Below, piece after piece: positions 1-5,520 of a stretch of 6,977 nucleotides of DNA. Origin of the DNA: Dermatophilaceae bacterium (GTDB lineage Bacteria > Actinomycetota > Actinomycetes > Actinomycetales > Dermatophilaceae); NCBI GenBank assembly GCA_013361975.1, contig JABFXB010000387.1, positions 1 through 6,977 on the forward strand. Reading direction: 5' to 3'. Under the pieces are notes generated by a model that worked only from the letters and a program-made list of their open reading frames with translations, made no database searches and was not told the origin of the DNA. Within the stretch, counting starts at the first letter, position 1, and each line of letters starts with the position of its first letter. Both the position numbers and the translations under genes were made by a program.

Positions 1-804
1 CACCTCACTCGTGTGATGGGTCGGGAACAGGGTTCGCGCGATCGTTCGAGCCTCCGCGGCGACGGCTTCGCCGACGTCACGACTTCGATCCGGGTCAAGA
101 CGATACGAGGGTCCGACGACATTGAGGGCCCCCGCGATGCCGCCCGTCCACGCGATGGGGGCGGCGATGGCGGTGACGTCCTCCTCGACCTTCGAGCGGA
201 CCACGACATACCCGCATTCCGGGGTTCGCCCCTGCAGGGCGGCGCCGATGGCCGTGCGGTCGACGGGGACGGTGCGCCCGACCCAGCCGGCGTGGCGGAT
301 GGAGAACGTCCCCTCCGCCATCGCGATGTAGACCGCCTCGCCGGTGCGTGCCGCGATGCCGAGGTAGGCCGACTCGCCGCACCGGACGCTGAGGCGTTCG
401 AGGGCGGGCTCGGCCACCTTGACCATCTGGTTGCGCCCGAGCGCGACGGCCCCGAAACGGAAGGCCAGCGAGCCGGGGTGGAAGTCGCCGCCCTCGTCGC
501 GGCTGACGAAGTCGAGCCCTTCGAGGGTGCGCAGGAGGCGCAGGGCCGTCGTCGGGGACAGGGCCACGGCCTTCGCACACTCCGAGAGGGTGGTCGGGGC
601 CGACTCGCAGACGTGCGCGAGGAGGCCCAGCGCGCGCTCGACGGAACGGGTGGCCGTGGCGCCCGGCGCGGACGACGACCGGTCGGCGGCGGATGAGGCC
701 CGGCCCGCGGTCGGGATGGCTGTGGAGCTGGCTGTGGAGCGTGCTGGTCGTGCCAAGGGTGACACCTCGTCGTCCGATCGAGGGGAAGAGTGCCGGCATT
801 TCAT
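1..804 (-). CDS. IclR family transcriptional regulator (3' end cut by window edge)
   Basis: Likely a DNA-binding regulator with an N-terminal winged helix-turn-helix and a C-terminal effector-binding domain. The frame stays open from ATG at 804-802 to base 1, giving 268 residues with no stop; the end lies outside the window. Residues 52-105 carry the IclR HTH: TRSVERALGLLAHV, then TLSECAKAVALSPTTALRLL and a wing ending near SRDEGG. Residues 125-262 resemble the effector domain (YLGIAARTGEAVYIAMAEG, then AAPI and GALNVVGP). Residues 1-50 are a Ser/Ala/Pro/Arg-rich low-complexity stretch. The true start could therefore be GTG at 765-763 or TTG at 756-754; none has a strong ribosome site. The effector domain seems short: only about 23 residues separate the GAALQG motif from AAPI, where many IclR proteins have about twice that. 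It is divergent from the ammonia-lyase homologue at 908, so it probably controls that gene and itself. The family call is firm; the ligand is unknown. Confidence 0.85.
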   Translation of the reverse strand, partial: MKCRHSSPRSDDEVSPLARPARSTASSTAIPTAGRASSAADRSSSAPGATATRSVERALGLLAHVCESAPTTLSECAKAVALSPTTALRLLRTLEGLDFVSRDEGGDFHPGSLAFRFGAVALGRNQMVKVAEPALERLSVRCGESAYLGIAARTGEAVYIAMAEGTFSIRHAGWVGRTVPVDRTAIGAALQGRTPECGYVVVRSKVEEDVTAIAAPIAWTGGIAGALNVVGPSYRLDPDRSRDVGEAVAAEARTIARTLFPTHHTSEV

Positions 805-824
805 TGAGCGGCAAGCCTTTGCTG

Positions 825-854
825 CACAGTGGCAGTCTGGCACACTGCCCTGTG
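825..854. promoter_or_regulatory. Inverted repeat in the divergent intergenic region, candidate operator
   Basis: CACAG-T-GGCAGT (825-836) faces ACTGCC-CTGTG (844-854) across a 7-base spacer. The arms match over 11 positions with one unpaired T at 830. It lies between the divergent IclR regulator and lyase-like gene, about 20 bp from the regulator's ATG and 53 bp from the lyase ATG, where an IclR dimer could block or activate either promoter. I could not identify convincing -35/-10 boxes. The assignment to IclR is inference from position and symmetry. Confidence 0.45.
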
Positions 855-857
855 GGA

Positions 858-872
858 GCAACACCCTGTTGC
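858..872. promoter_or_regulatory. Second short palindrome, GCAACA-CCC-TGTTGC
   Basis: This is a perfect 6-bp inverted repeat with a 3-base centre, starting 4 bases after the larger inverted repeat and ending 35 bases before the ATG at 908. It may be a second operator half, or a hairpin in the 5' leader of the lyase-like transcript. Its sequence differs from that of the first repeat, so the two may bind different proteins. Confidence 0.35.
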
Positions 873-907
873 CCGGAGAATCTCACCGCGTGATCCGAGG
901 ACCGCAC

Positions 908-2356
908 ATGACGATCACCCTGACCGGGCAGCAGCTGACGGTCGCGGACATCGACGCCCTCGGCCGGGGCGCGGGCTTCGTCGTCGACGCCGAGGCAGCG
1001 GCCGGCGTGGACCGGGCCGCCCGGGCCGCACGTGCCGTGGCCGCCGTGCGCCCCGTCTACGGCAGGACGTCGGGCGTCGGCGCCAACCGCGACCAGGTCA
1101 ACGCCTCACCGCGACCGGGGCACGCCCTGCTGCGCAGCCACAGCGCGGGTTGGGGCGAGCCGTTCCCCGCGCCGATGGTGCGCAGCGCCCTCGCGATCCG
1201 CGTCAACCAGCTCCTCGCCGGGACCTCCGGCGCGAGCGAGGCCCTCCTGCACGCGCTCGTCGAGGCCCTCGGGGCCGACGACGGCCAGCTTCCCGTCGTG
1301 CACCGGCGCGGCGCCATCGGCACCGGCGACCTCACCGCGCTGGCGGAGGTCGGCCTGACCATCCTCGGCGAGCGCCCTCGCAGCGACGGGACGCTGGGCA
1401 CGCCCGCGCCCCTCGACGACGCCGACGCGCTGCCCCTCATGTCGAGCAGCGCCTTCACGCTCGCCGAGGCGGCCCACGGATGCGCCGAGCTCGCCCGCCT
1501 CGCCGAGGTGGCCATGGCCGTCTGCGCCCTGTCCTTCGTCGCGCTCCGTGGCAATCCCGAGGCGTTCGGACCGGCCGTCGCGACGGTCACGCCGTTCCCG
1601 GGCGCGGTCACGGCAGCGGACACGGTCAAGCGACTGGTGCAGGCCGACATGGTCGAGCCCGCGCACATCCAGGACTTCTTCGGGCTGCGCACCTTCCCCC
1701 AGGTGCACGGCCCGCTGCTCGACCAGCTGGGCATCCTGCGCCGCGTCGTCGAGGCGCTCGCGAACGCCGGCGGCGAGAACCCCGCTGTGCTGCAGGCCGA
1801 TCCGCCCACGGTTGCGCACCACGGCGGCTTCCACCAGGCCTACCTCGCACTCGCGGTCGACGCCTCCCTGCTCGCCCTCGTCGGCTCGGCGCACACGATC
1901 GCCTCCCGCATCTCGCACCTGCTGACCGACGCCGCTAGCGGCCTCCCCCGCTTCCTCGCCGGGCCCAAGCCGGGGTCCTCGGGCCTGCTCATCCTCGAGT
2001 ACGGCGCCGCGTCGGCGATGGCCCTCATCCGCGAGGCCGCATCGGCGGCCCGCTCGATCCAGTGGGTCTCGGTCTCCGCGGGCGTCGAGGACGGCGCGAG
2101 CCACGCGTCCGTGTCGACCGCGCGCCTCGGCGAGGCCGCCGACGCCTACCGGCAGCTCATCGCGCTCGAGCTCGTCGCGGCGGTCCGCGCGCTCGACCTC
2201 GGCGGTCGACGGGTCTCCGGCGAGCTGGCCGAGCTGGTGGCACGGTGCACGCACCTGGTGGCGGAGGTGGACGACCACGACCTCGCGCCGAGCGTGGCGG
2301 ACGCCGTCGACGTCGTCGACCACTGGGTCTCGAGGACCCCGCTCCCATTCGGCTGA
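908..2356 (+). CDS. Divergent aromatic amino acid ammonia-lyase (HAL/PAL fold) homologue with altered MIO motif
   Basis: The 482-residue protein is slightly shorter than typical HutH (about 510). GAGGA at 897-901 sits 6 bases before ATG 908 and sets the start. Family landmarks run in order: VYGRTSGVG (Tyr51), RSHSAGWGEP (His78), IRVNQLLAGTSG (Asn100), IQDFFGLRTFPQV (Gln255, Arg261), HHGGFH (Phe308), GVEDGASHAS (Glu394) and the helical tail LIALELVAAVRALDLGG. Normal family members cyclise an Ala-Ser-Gly inside GSxGASGDLAPL to form the MIO electrophile. Here the segment reads RGAIGTGDLTAL, so the triad is Gly138-Thr139-Gly140. The Asn of the LING motif is Ser179, and the catalytic Tyr of QDxYS is Phe258. 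The protein may therefore be a lyase with unusual chemistry, a binding protein, or an inactive paralogue. It should not be named hutH or assumed to deaminate histidine. Family membership is firm; activity is unknown. It is probably controlled by the divergent IclR protein. Confidence 0.85.
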   Translation: MTITLTGQQLTVADIDALGRGAGFVVDAEAAAGVDRAARAARAVAAVRPVYGRTSGVGANRDQVNASPRPGHALLRSHSAGWGEPFPAPMVRSALAIRVNQLLAGTSGASEALLHALVEALGADDGQLPVVHRRGAIGTGDLTALAEVGLTILGERPRSDGTLGTPAPLDDADALPLMSSSAFTLAEAAHGCAELARLAEVAMAVCALSFVALRGNPEAFGPAVATVTPFPGAVTAADTVKRLVQADMVEPAHIQDFFGLRTFPQVHGPLLDQLGILRRVVEALANAGGENPAVLQADPPTVAHHGGFHQAYLALAVDASLLALVGSAHTIASRISHLLTDAASGLPRFLAGPKPGSSGLLILEYGAASAMALIREAASAARSIQWVSVSAGVEDGASHASVSTARLGEAADAYRQLIALELVAAVRALDLGGRRVSGELAELVARCTHLVAEVDDHDLAPSVADAVDVVDHWVSRTPLPFG

Positions 2357-2386
2357 GACCGCGGCAACCGCGCCGCCGCGGCAGGG

Positions 2387-2403
2387 AGCGCGCGTCCCGC
2401 GCT
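2387..2403. terminator. GC hairpin between convergent genes, possible terminator
   Basis: AGCGCG (2387-2392) pairs with CGCGCT (2398-2403) around a 5-base loop. It lies in the 88-bp gap between the stops of the lyase-like gene and the alpha/beta hydrolase. There is no T tract on either strand, so a classical intrinsic terminator is not shown. Such T-less hairpins are common between convergent genes in high-GC actinobacteria. Confidence 0.3.
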
Positions 2404-2444
2404 GCGAGCCGGGTGCGTCGGCCGCGTACCGGACGCGTCGGAGC

Positions 2445-3182
2445 TCAGATGTCGAGCACCGCTCCGCCGGAGTGGAGGACCTGCGCCACGACGGCGCCCT
2501 CCGCCCCGCTCGGCGGCTCCTCGTCGTGGCCGAGCTCAGCGGCGAAGGTGGCCGTGATGATGCCGGTGACCAGCCGCGTCCACAGCGGCCAGCGCACGAG
2601 CATGGCGTGGTCGGACCGGGCCACGCGCACCAAGGTGGCGTCGAGGCCCTCCGCCTGCATCTTCTCGATCCGCTCGCGTGACCGGCTGAGGCCGCAGACG
2701 ATGTCGCGGTCGCCGTGGATGACGACGGTGCGTCGCCCGGGGCCCGGCCAGGGGTCGTCGGGCTCGATCCAGGGGGCGAGCGCCAGCACCAGCCGCACGT
2801 CGTCCTCGTCGCCGAGGTGCATCGCGACGCGACCACCCATCGAGTGCCCGACGAGGGCGATGGGCCGGCCGGGGTAGGCCGCACGGAGCTGCCGGAGCGC
2901 CCACCGCGCGTCGACGAGGGGCATGCCCTCCGCGCCGTTCCAGCCGCGCACCCGGAACCTCAGGCGCGCCACGGCGACCGGCCCCGGGACCTTGCGCAGG
3001 GCCCGCGCGAAGGGCACGAGCCGGGCCACGTTGTGCGACCAGGGGCGGTTGACCTCGAACCCGTCGATCGCGCCGCCGTGCATGACGAGGACGACCACCC
3101 CGGCATGCACGGGCTGCGCGTCCCACGAGAGGGACGCGAACGGCATACGGGCGTCGGCTCGGGTCTGTGACGTGGTGCTCAC
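2445..3182 (-). CDS. Alpha/beta hydrolase, probable serine esterase or lipase-like enzyme
   Basis: The 245-residue protein has a complete alpha/beta-hydrolase catalytic set. With the GTG start these are nucleophile elbow GHSMGG (Ser114), the acid in GDRDIV (Asp160) and the base in SDHAML (His192). The early strand VVVLVMHGGAIDGF (from about residue 29) gives the HGG oxyanion turn. No signal peptide or clear membrane segment is visible, so it is likely cytosolic. The substrate cannot be told; thioesterase, carboxylesterase or dienelactone-hydrolase-like roles are possible. GTG at 3182-3180 overlaps the dcd TGA as GTGA, the usual geometry of translational coupling, and is preferred. ATG at 3146-3144 would remove 12 residues (STTSQTRADAR region) that do not look like part of the fold, so it remains a real alternative. 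It is downstream of dcd in the same unit, but no functional link to nucleotide metabolism is evident. Confidence 0.8.
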   Translation of the reverse strand: MSTTSQTRADARMPFASLSWDAQPVHAGVVVLVMHGGAIDGFEVNRPWSHNVARLVPFARALRKVPGPVAVARLRFRVRGWNGAEGMPLVDARWALRQLRAAYPGRPIALVGHSMGGRVAMHLGDEDDVRLVLALAPWIEPDDPWPGPGRRTVVIHGDRDIVCGLSRSRERIEKMQAEGLDATLVRVARSDHAMLVRWPLWTRLVTGIITATFAAELGHDEEPPSGAEGAVVAQVLHSGGAVLDI

Positions 3183-3757
3183 ACCTGGGTGCGGTGGAAG
3201 TTCTTGAACGACCGGCTCGCGGTGGGGCCCCGCTGGCCCTGGTAGTGGGAGCCGTATGCCGCTGAGCCGTAAGGGTTCTCGGACGGTGAGCTGAGGCGGA
3301 AGAAGCAGAGCTGACCGATCTTCATGCCGGGGTAGAGCATGATCGGCAACGTCGCCACGTTGGACAGCTCGAGCGTGACGTGGCCGCTGAAGCCGGGGTC
3401 GACGAAACCTGCCGTGGCGTGGGTGAGCAGGCCGAGCCGGCCCAGCGAGCTCTTGCCCTCGACCCGCGCCGCGAGGTCGTCGGGCAGCGTGACGGTCTCG
3501 AGCGTCGAGCCGAGCACGAACTCGCCCGGGTGCAGCACGAAGCCCTCCTCGCCGGGACCGACCTCGACGAGGCGCGTGAGGTCGGGCTGCTCGGCCGCCG
3601 GGTCGATGTAGGGGTACTTGTGGTTGTCGAAGAGCCGGAAGAACTTGTCCAGCCGGACGTCGACGCTCGACGGTTGGACCATCTGCGGGTCCCACGGGTC
3701 GAGCACGACCCGCTCGGCGGCGATCTCGGCCCGGATGTCCTTGTCGGAGAGCAGCAC
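3179..3757 (-). CDS. dcd: dCTP deaminase, probably bifunctional dCTP deaminase/dUTPase (dUMP-forming)
   Basis: The cytosolic homotrimeric enzyme deaminates dCTP. In the actinobacterial form it also splits the resulting dUTP to dUMP and pyrophosphate, feeding dTMP synthesis and limiting uracil in DNA. The length of 192 residues is normal. Diagnostic blocks are VQPSSVDVRLD (28-37), GKSSLGRLGLLTHATAGFVD (101-120), GFSGHVTLELSN (122-133) and YPGMKIGQL (142-150). Ser103, Arg107 and Glu130 match the catalytic Ser111, Arg115 and Glu138 of E. coli Dcd with identical spacing. The GKSSLGRLGLLTH...GF block is the form I associate with the bifunctional mycobacterial enzyme; bifunctionality is inferred from this resemblance. 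The start is GTG at 3757-3755, giving MLLSDKDI, the expected N-terminus. No Shine-Dalgarno sequence precedes it, and a TATA-like box lies just upstream, so the transcript may be leaderless. It overlaps the downstream hydrolase by 4 bases. Confidence 0.96.
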   Translation of the reverse strand: MLLSDKDIRAEIAAERVVLDPWDPQMVQPSSVDVRLDKFFRLFDNHKYPYIDPAAEQPDLTRLVEVGPGEEGFVLHPGEFVLGSTLETVTLPDDLAARVEGKSSLGRLGLLTHATAGFVDPGFSGHVTLELSNVATLPIMLYPGMKIGQLCFFRLSSPSENPYGSAAYGSHYQGQRGPTASRSFKNFHRTQV

Positions 3758-3765
3758 GGGTCGAG

Positions 3766-3775
3766 GCTATAACGC
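3766..3775. promoter_or_regulatory. AT-rich -10-like element (GCTATAACGC) in the divergent dcd/AAA+ gap
   Basis: This is the only AT-rich patch in the 80-bp gap. Read on the minus strand it is GTTATAGC, ending about 8 bases before the dcd GTG. That is close to the spacing of a -10 box feeding a leaderless message. Read on the plus strand it is TATAAC, about 60 bases before the ATPase ATG. No good -35 box is seen at 16-18 bp on either side. The ATPase has its own candidate TATCGT at 3826-3831, 6 bases before its ATG, which would also give a leaderless start. Confidence 0.35.
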
Positions 3776-3837
3776 GGCACCCGGATCGATCCCGTACTCC
3801 CGTCCCGTGGACCGCCCGCGCCGCCTATCGTCACGTC

Positions 3838-5430
3838 ATGGACCCCTCGAACGACCCCTCGAACGACCCTTCGAACGACCCCTCGAACGACCCCTCGGAC
3901 GCGACCTTGCACGACCCCTTGGACGGCTCCCCGCGCTCGGATGTCGACCCGCTGCTCGACGACCTCCATCGCGTCGTCCGGGCAGTGCTCGAGCGGGTCC
4001 CGACCGACGGCGGCGGCCCGCGTCTCGTCGACGTGCTCGCCGCCCACCTCGGTGTGGAGCCGCGCGCTCTGGCGGTCGTCGCGCAGCCCGTGCCGCCGCA
4101 CCGGATGGTCGATGCGGACCTCGCGCTCACCGAGGTGTCCGAGAACGACCCGGAGCGCTCGATCGTCGGGATCGCGGGCGACATGCGCCACCACATGTCT
4201 CTGGGCGACCTCGTGCAGGGGGTGCACGGGGCGGGGTTGCCGGTCGGCCAGGTCGACTACGACCGCATGCCCACCGGGCCCAGCCCCGACGACTGGCGCC
4301 AGGTCGTCACGTCGGGCATCCGGCTCTTCCGCTTCGAGGGCACCCCGGTCGCGGTGCGCCAGCAGGGCGCGAACCGGCAGTTCGGGCGGGAGGTGGGCAG
4401 CATCGAGGTGATGTGCACCGACCGCGACCTGGCCGAGGCCGTCATGGCGCGCGTGCAGCAGCTCATGGACGAGCGGAGCGTCCTCCGCGGCCAGGTCGTC
4501 ACCTTCGGGTCCGACCCCTACGGCGCGGGCATCAGCGGCGTGACGTTCGTGCCACGGCCGACGGTCGACGCCGGCGCCGTCGTGCTGCCCGACGGCCTGC
4601 TCGAGCGCGTGTCGCACCACGTCATCGCGATGGGTGAGCAGCGCGAGCGGCTCCTGGCCCACGGCCAGCACCTCAAGCGGGGCGTGCTGCTCTACGGGCC
4701 TCCCGGCACCGGCAAGACGCACACCGTCCGACACCTGCTGTCGGCGACGCCCGGCACGACCGCGGTGCTGCTGAGCGGCGGCTCGCTGCGGTTCGTCCAC
4801 GACGCGGCGAAGGTCGCCAGGGCGCACCAGCCGGCGATCGTCGTCCTCGAGGACTGCGACCTGGTGGCGGAGGACCGCTCCTTCTCCATGGGCGCGTCGC
4901 CCCTGCTGTTCGAGGTGCTCGATGCCCTGGACGGCCTCGACGCCGATGCCGACGTCGCCTTCGTGCTGACCACCAACCGGGTCGAGGACCTCGAGGTCGC
5001 GTTGTCGCAGCGGCCGGGCCGCGTCGACCTCGCGGCCGAGATCCCGCTGCCGGACCTCGAGAGCCGGCTCGAGCTCCTCCGCCTCTACGGCGGCCACCTC
5101 TTCGGCGACGAGGCCATGTCGACTGCGGCTGCCCGCACCCAGGGGACCACCGCGTCGTTCGCCAAGGAGCTCGTTCGCCGGGCGGTGCTCGCCGCGGCGC
5201 TGGCCGACGAGCCGCCGGCCGACGACCACCTGGGTGTCGCCCTCGACGAGCTGCTGTCCGACTCTCAGAGGCTCACCCGCAGCCTGCTCGGTGTGGGTTC
5301 CGGCGAGCCGGCAGGTAGTCGCGACGGTGCGGCGCCGGCAGACCCGGTGGCCGGCTTCCCGCACCGGCCGGGGCGGTCGATCTCCATGTTCGGCTACTCC
5401 CCCGACGGCGGTGTCACCCACTCCGGTTGA
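3838..5430 (+). CDS. AAA+ family ATPase of unknown function with repetitive N-terminus
   Basis: The 530-residue protein has one AAA+ module in the C-terminal half. Walker A is GPPGTGKT (287-294). Walker B is IVVLEDCDL, with Glu338-Asp339 in the ED order seen in BCS1-type ATPases rather than the usual DE. Sensor 1 is VLTTNR (Asn380), arginine-finger candidates are in QRPGRVD (Arg392, Arg395), and a lid helix follows near TTASFAKELVRRAV (437-450). Residues 35-245 form an N-terminal region I cannot assign; it has no zinc, protease or membrane signature. Residues 2-21 are five DPSN/DPSD repeats. The tail ends RSISMFGYSPDGGVTHSG, likely disordered. AAA+ proteins remodel or unfold proteins using ATP; the substrate here is unknown, and no protease or partner gene is adjacent. 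ATG 3838 lacks a Shine-Dalgarno site, and I see no convincing start further in. It is divergent from dcd and convergent with the SMP-30 gene. Confidence 0.85.
   Translation: MDPSNDPSNDPSNDPSNDPSDATLHDPLDGSPRSDVDPLLDDLHRVVRAVLERVPTDGGGPRLVDVLAAHLGVEPRALAVVAQPVPPHRMVDADLALTEVSENDPERSIVGIAGDMRHHMSLGDLVQGVHGAGLPVGQVDYDRMPTGPSPDDWRQVVTSGIRLFRFEGTPVAVRQQGANRQFGREVGSIEVMCTDRDLAEAVMARVQQLMDERSVLRGQVVTFGSDPYGAGISGVTFVPRPTVDAGAVVLPDGLLERVSHHVIAMGEQRERLLAHGQHLKRGVLLYGPPGTGKTHTVRHLLSATPGTTAVLLSGGSLRFVHDAAKVARAHQPAIVVLEDCDLVAEDRSFSMGASPLLFEVLDALDGLDADADVAFVLTTNRVEDLEVALSQRPGRVDLAAEIPLPDLESRLELLRLYGGHLFGDEAMSTAAARTQGTTASFAKELVRRAVLAAALADEPPADDHLGVALDELLSDSQRLTRSLLGVGSGEPAGSRDGAAPADPVAGFPHRPGRSISMFGYSPDGGVTHSG
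3841..3900 (+). repeat. 12-bp tandem repeat, five copies, in frame at the start of the AAA+ gene
   Basis: The unit gacccctcgaac occurs in five head-to-tail copies directly after the ATG. Copies 1, 2 and 4 are identical, copy 3 has one C-to-T change and copy 5 one A-to-G change. A decayed copy (gaccccttggac, 3913-3924) follows. Each unit encodes Asp-Pro-Ser-Asn. The unit length is a multiple of three, so copy-number change would alter protein length without breaking the frame. Confidence 0.95.
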
Positions 5431-5490
5431 CGGCGCGGCCCACGCGACCGCATACGGCCGAATGGGAACGGGCGGGAGTGGCGGCGCGGC

Positions 5491-5520
5491 GTCAGCCGGC
5501 GAAGGCGCGCACCGGCTGAC
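5491..5520. terminator. 9-bp perfect inverted repeat over the end of the SMP-30 gene, possible terminator
   Basis: GTCAGCCGG (5491-5499) pairs perfectly with CCGGCTGAC (5512-5520) around a 12-base loop. The stem contains the stop codon of the minus-strand SMP-30 gene (5494-5492) and lies 61 bases past the stop of the plus-strand AAA+ gene, so it could end transcription from both sides. There is no T tract after it on either strand, hence moderate confidence. It is the strongest hairpin I found in the window outside the tRNA. Confidence 0.45.

Noticed and set aside
95..907. A 270-codon minus-strand frame starting at 907
   Set aside because: Its product is Arg/Gly/Pro-rich without domains, and it overlaps the IclR gene in a shifted frame. 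The IclR frame shows clear family motifs.
419..907. Upstream extension of the lyase-like frame back to 419
   Set aside because: It runs antisense through the IclR gene and its translation has no family similarity. A good ribosome site places the start at 908.
908..2356. Naming the lyase homologue hutH
   Set aside because: The MIO serine and two other catalytic positions are changed, and no other hut gene is present in the window.
1106..2884. Long minus-strand open frame across the lyase-like gene
   Set aside because: High GC content removes stop codons in antisense frames. The translation is low-complexity and the plus-strand frame carries real motifs.
3841..3900. CRISPR-like or operator iteron array
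   Set aside because: The 12-bp units are contiguous without spacers and lie inside the coding frame, so they are a coding minisatellite.
3831..4196. Minus-strand frame with SFEG repeats opposite the AAA+ start
   Set aside because: The repeats are simply the reverse reading of the 12-bp tandem repeat, and nothing else supports a gene.
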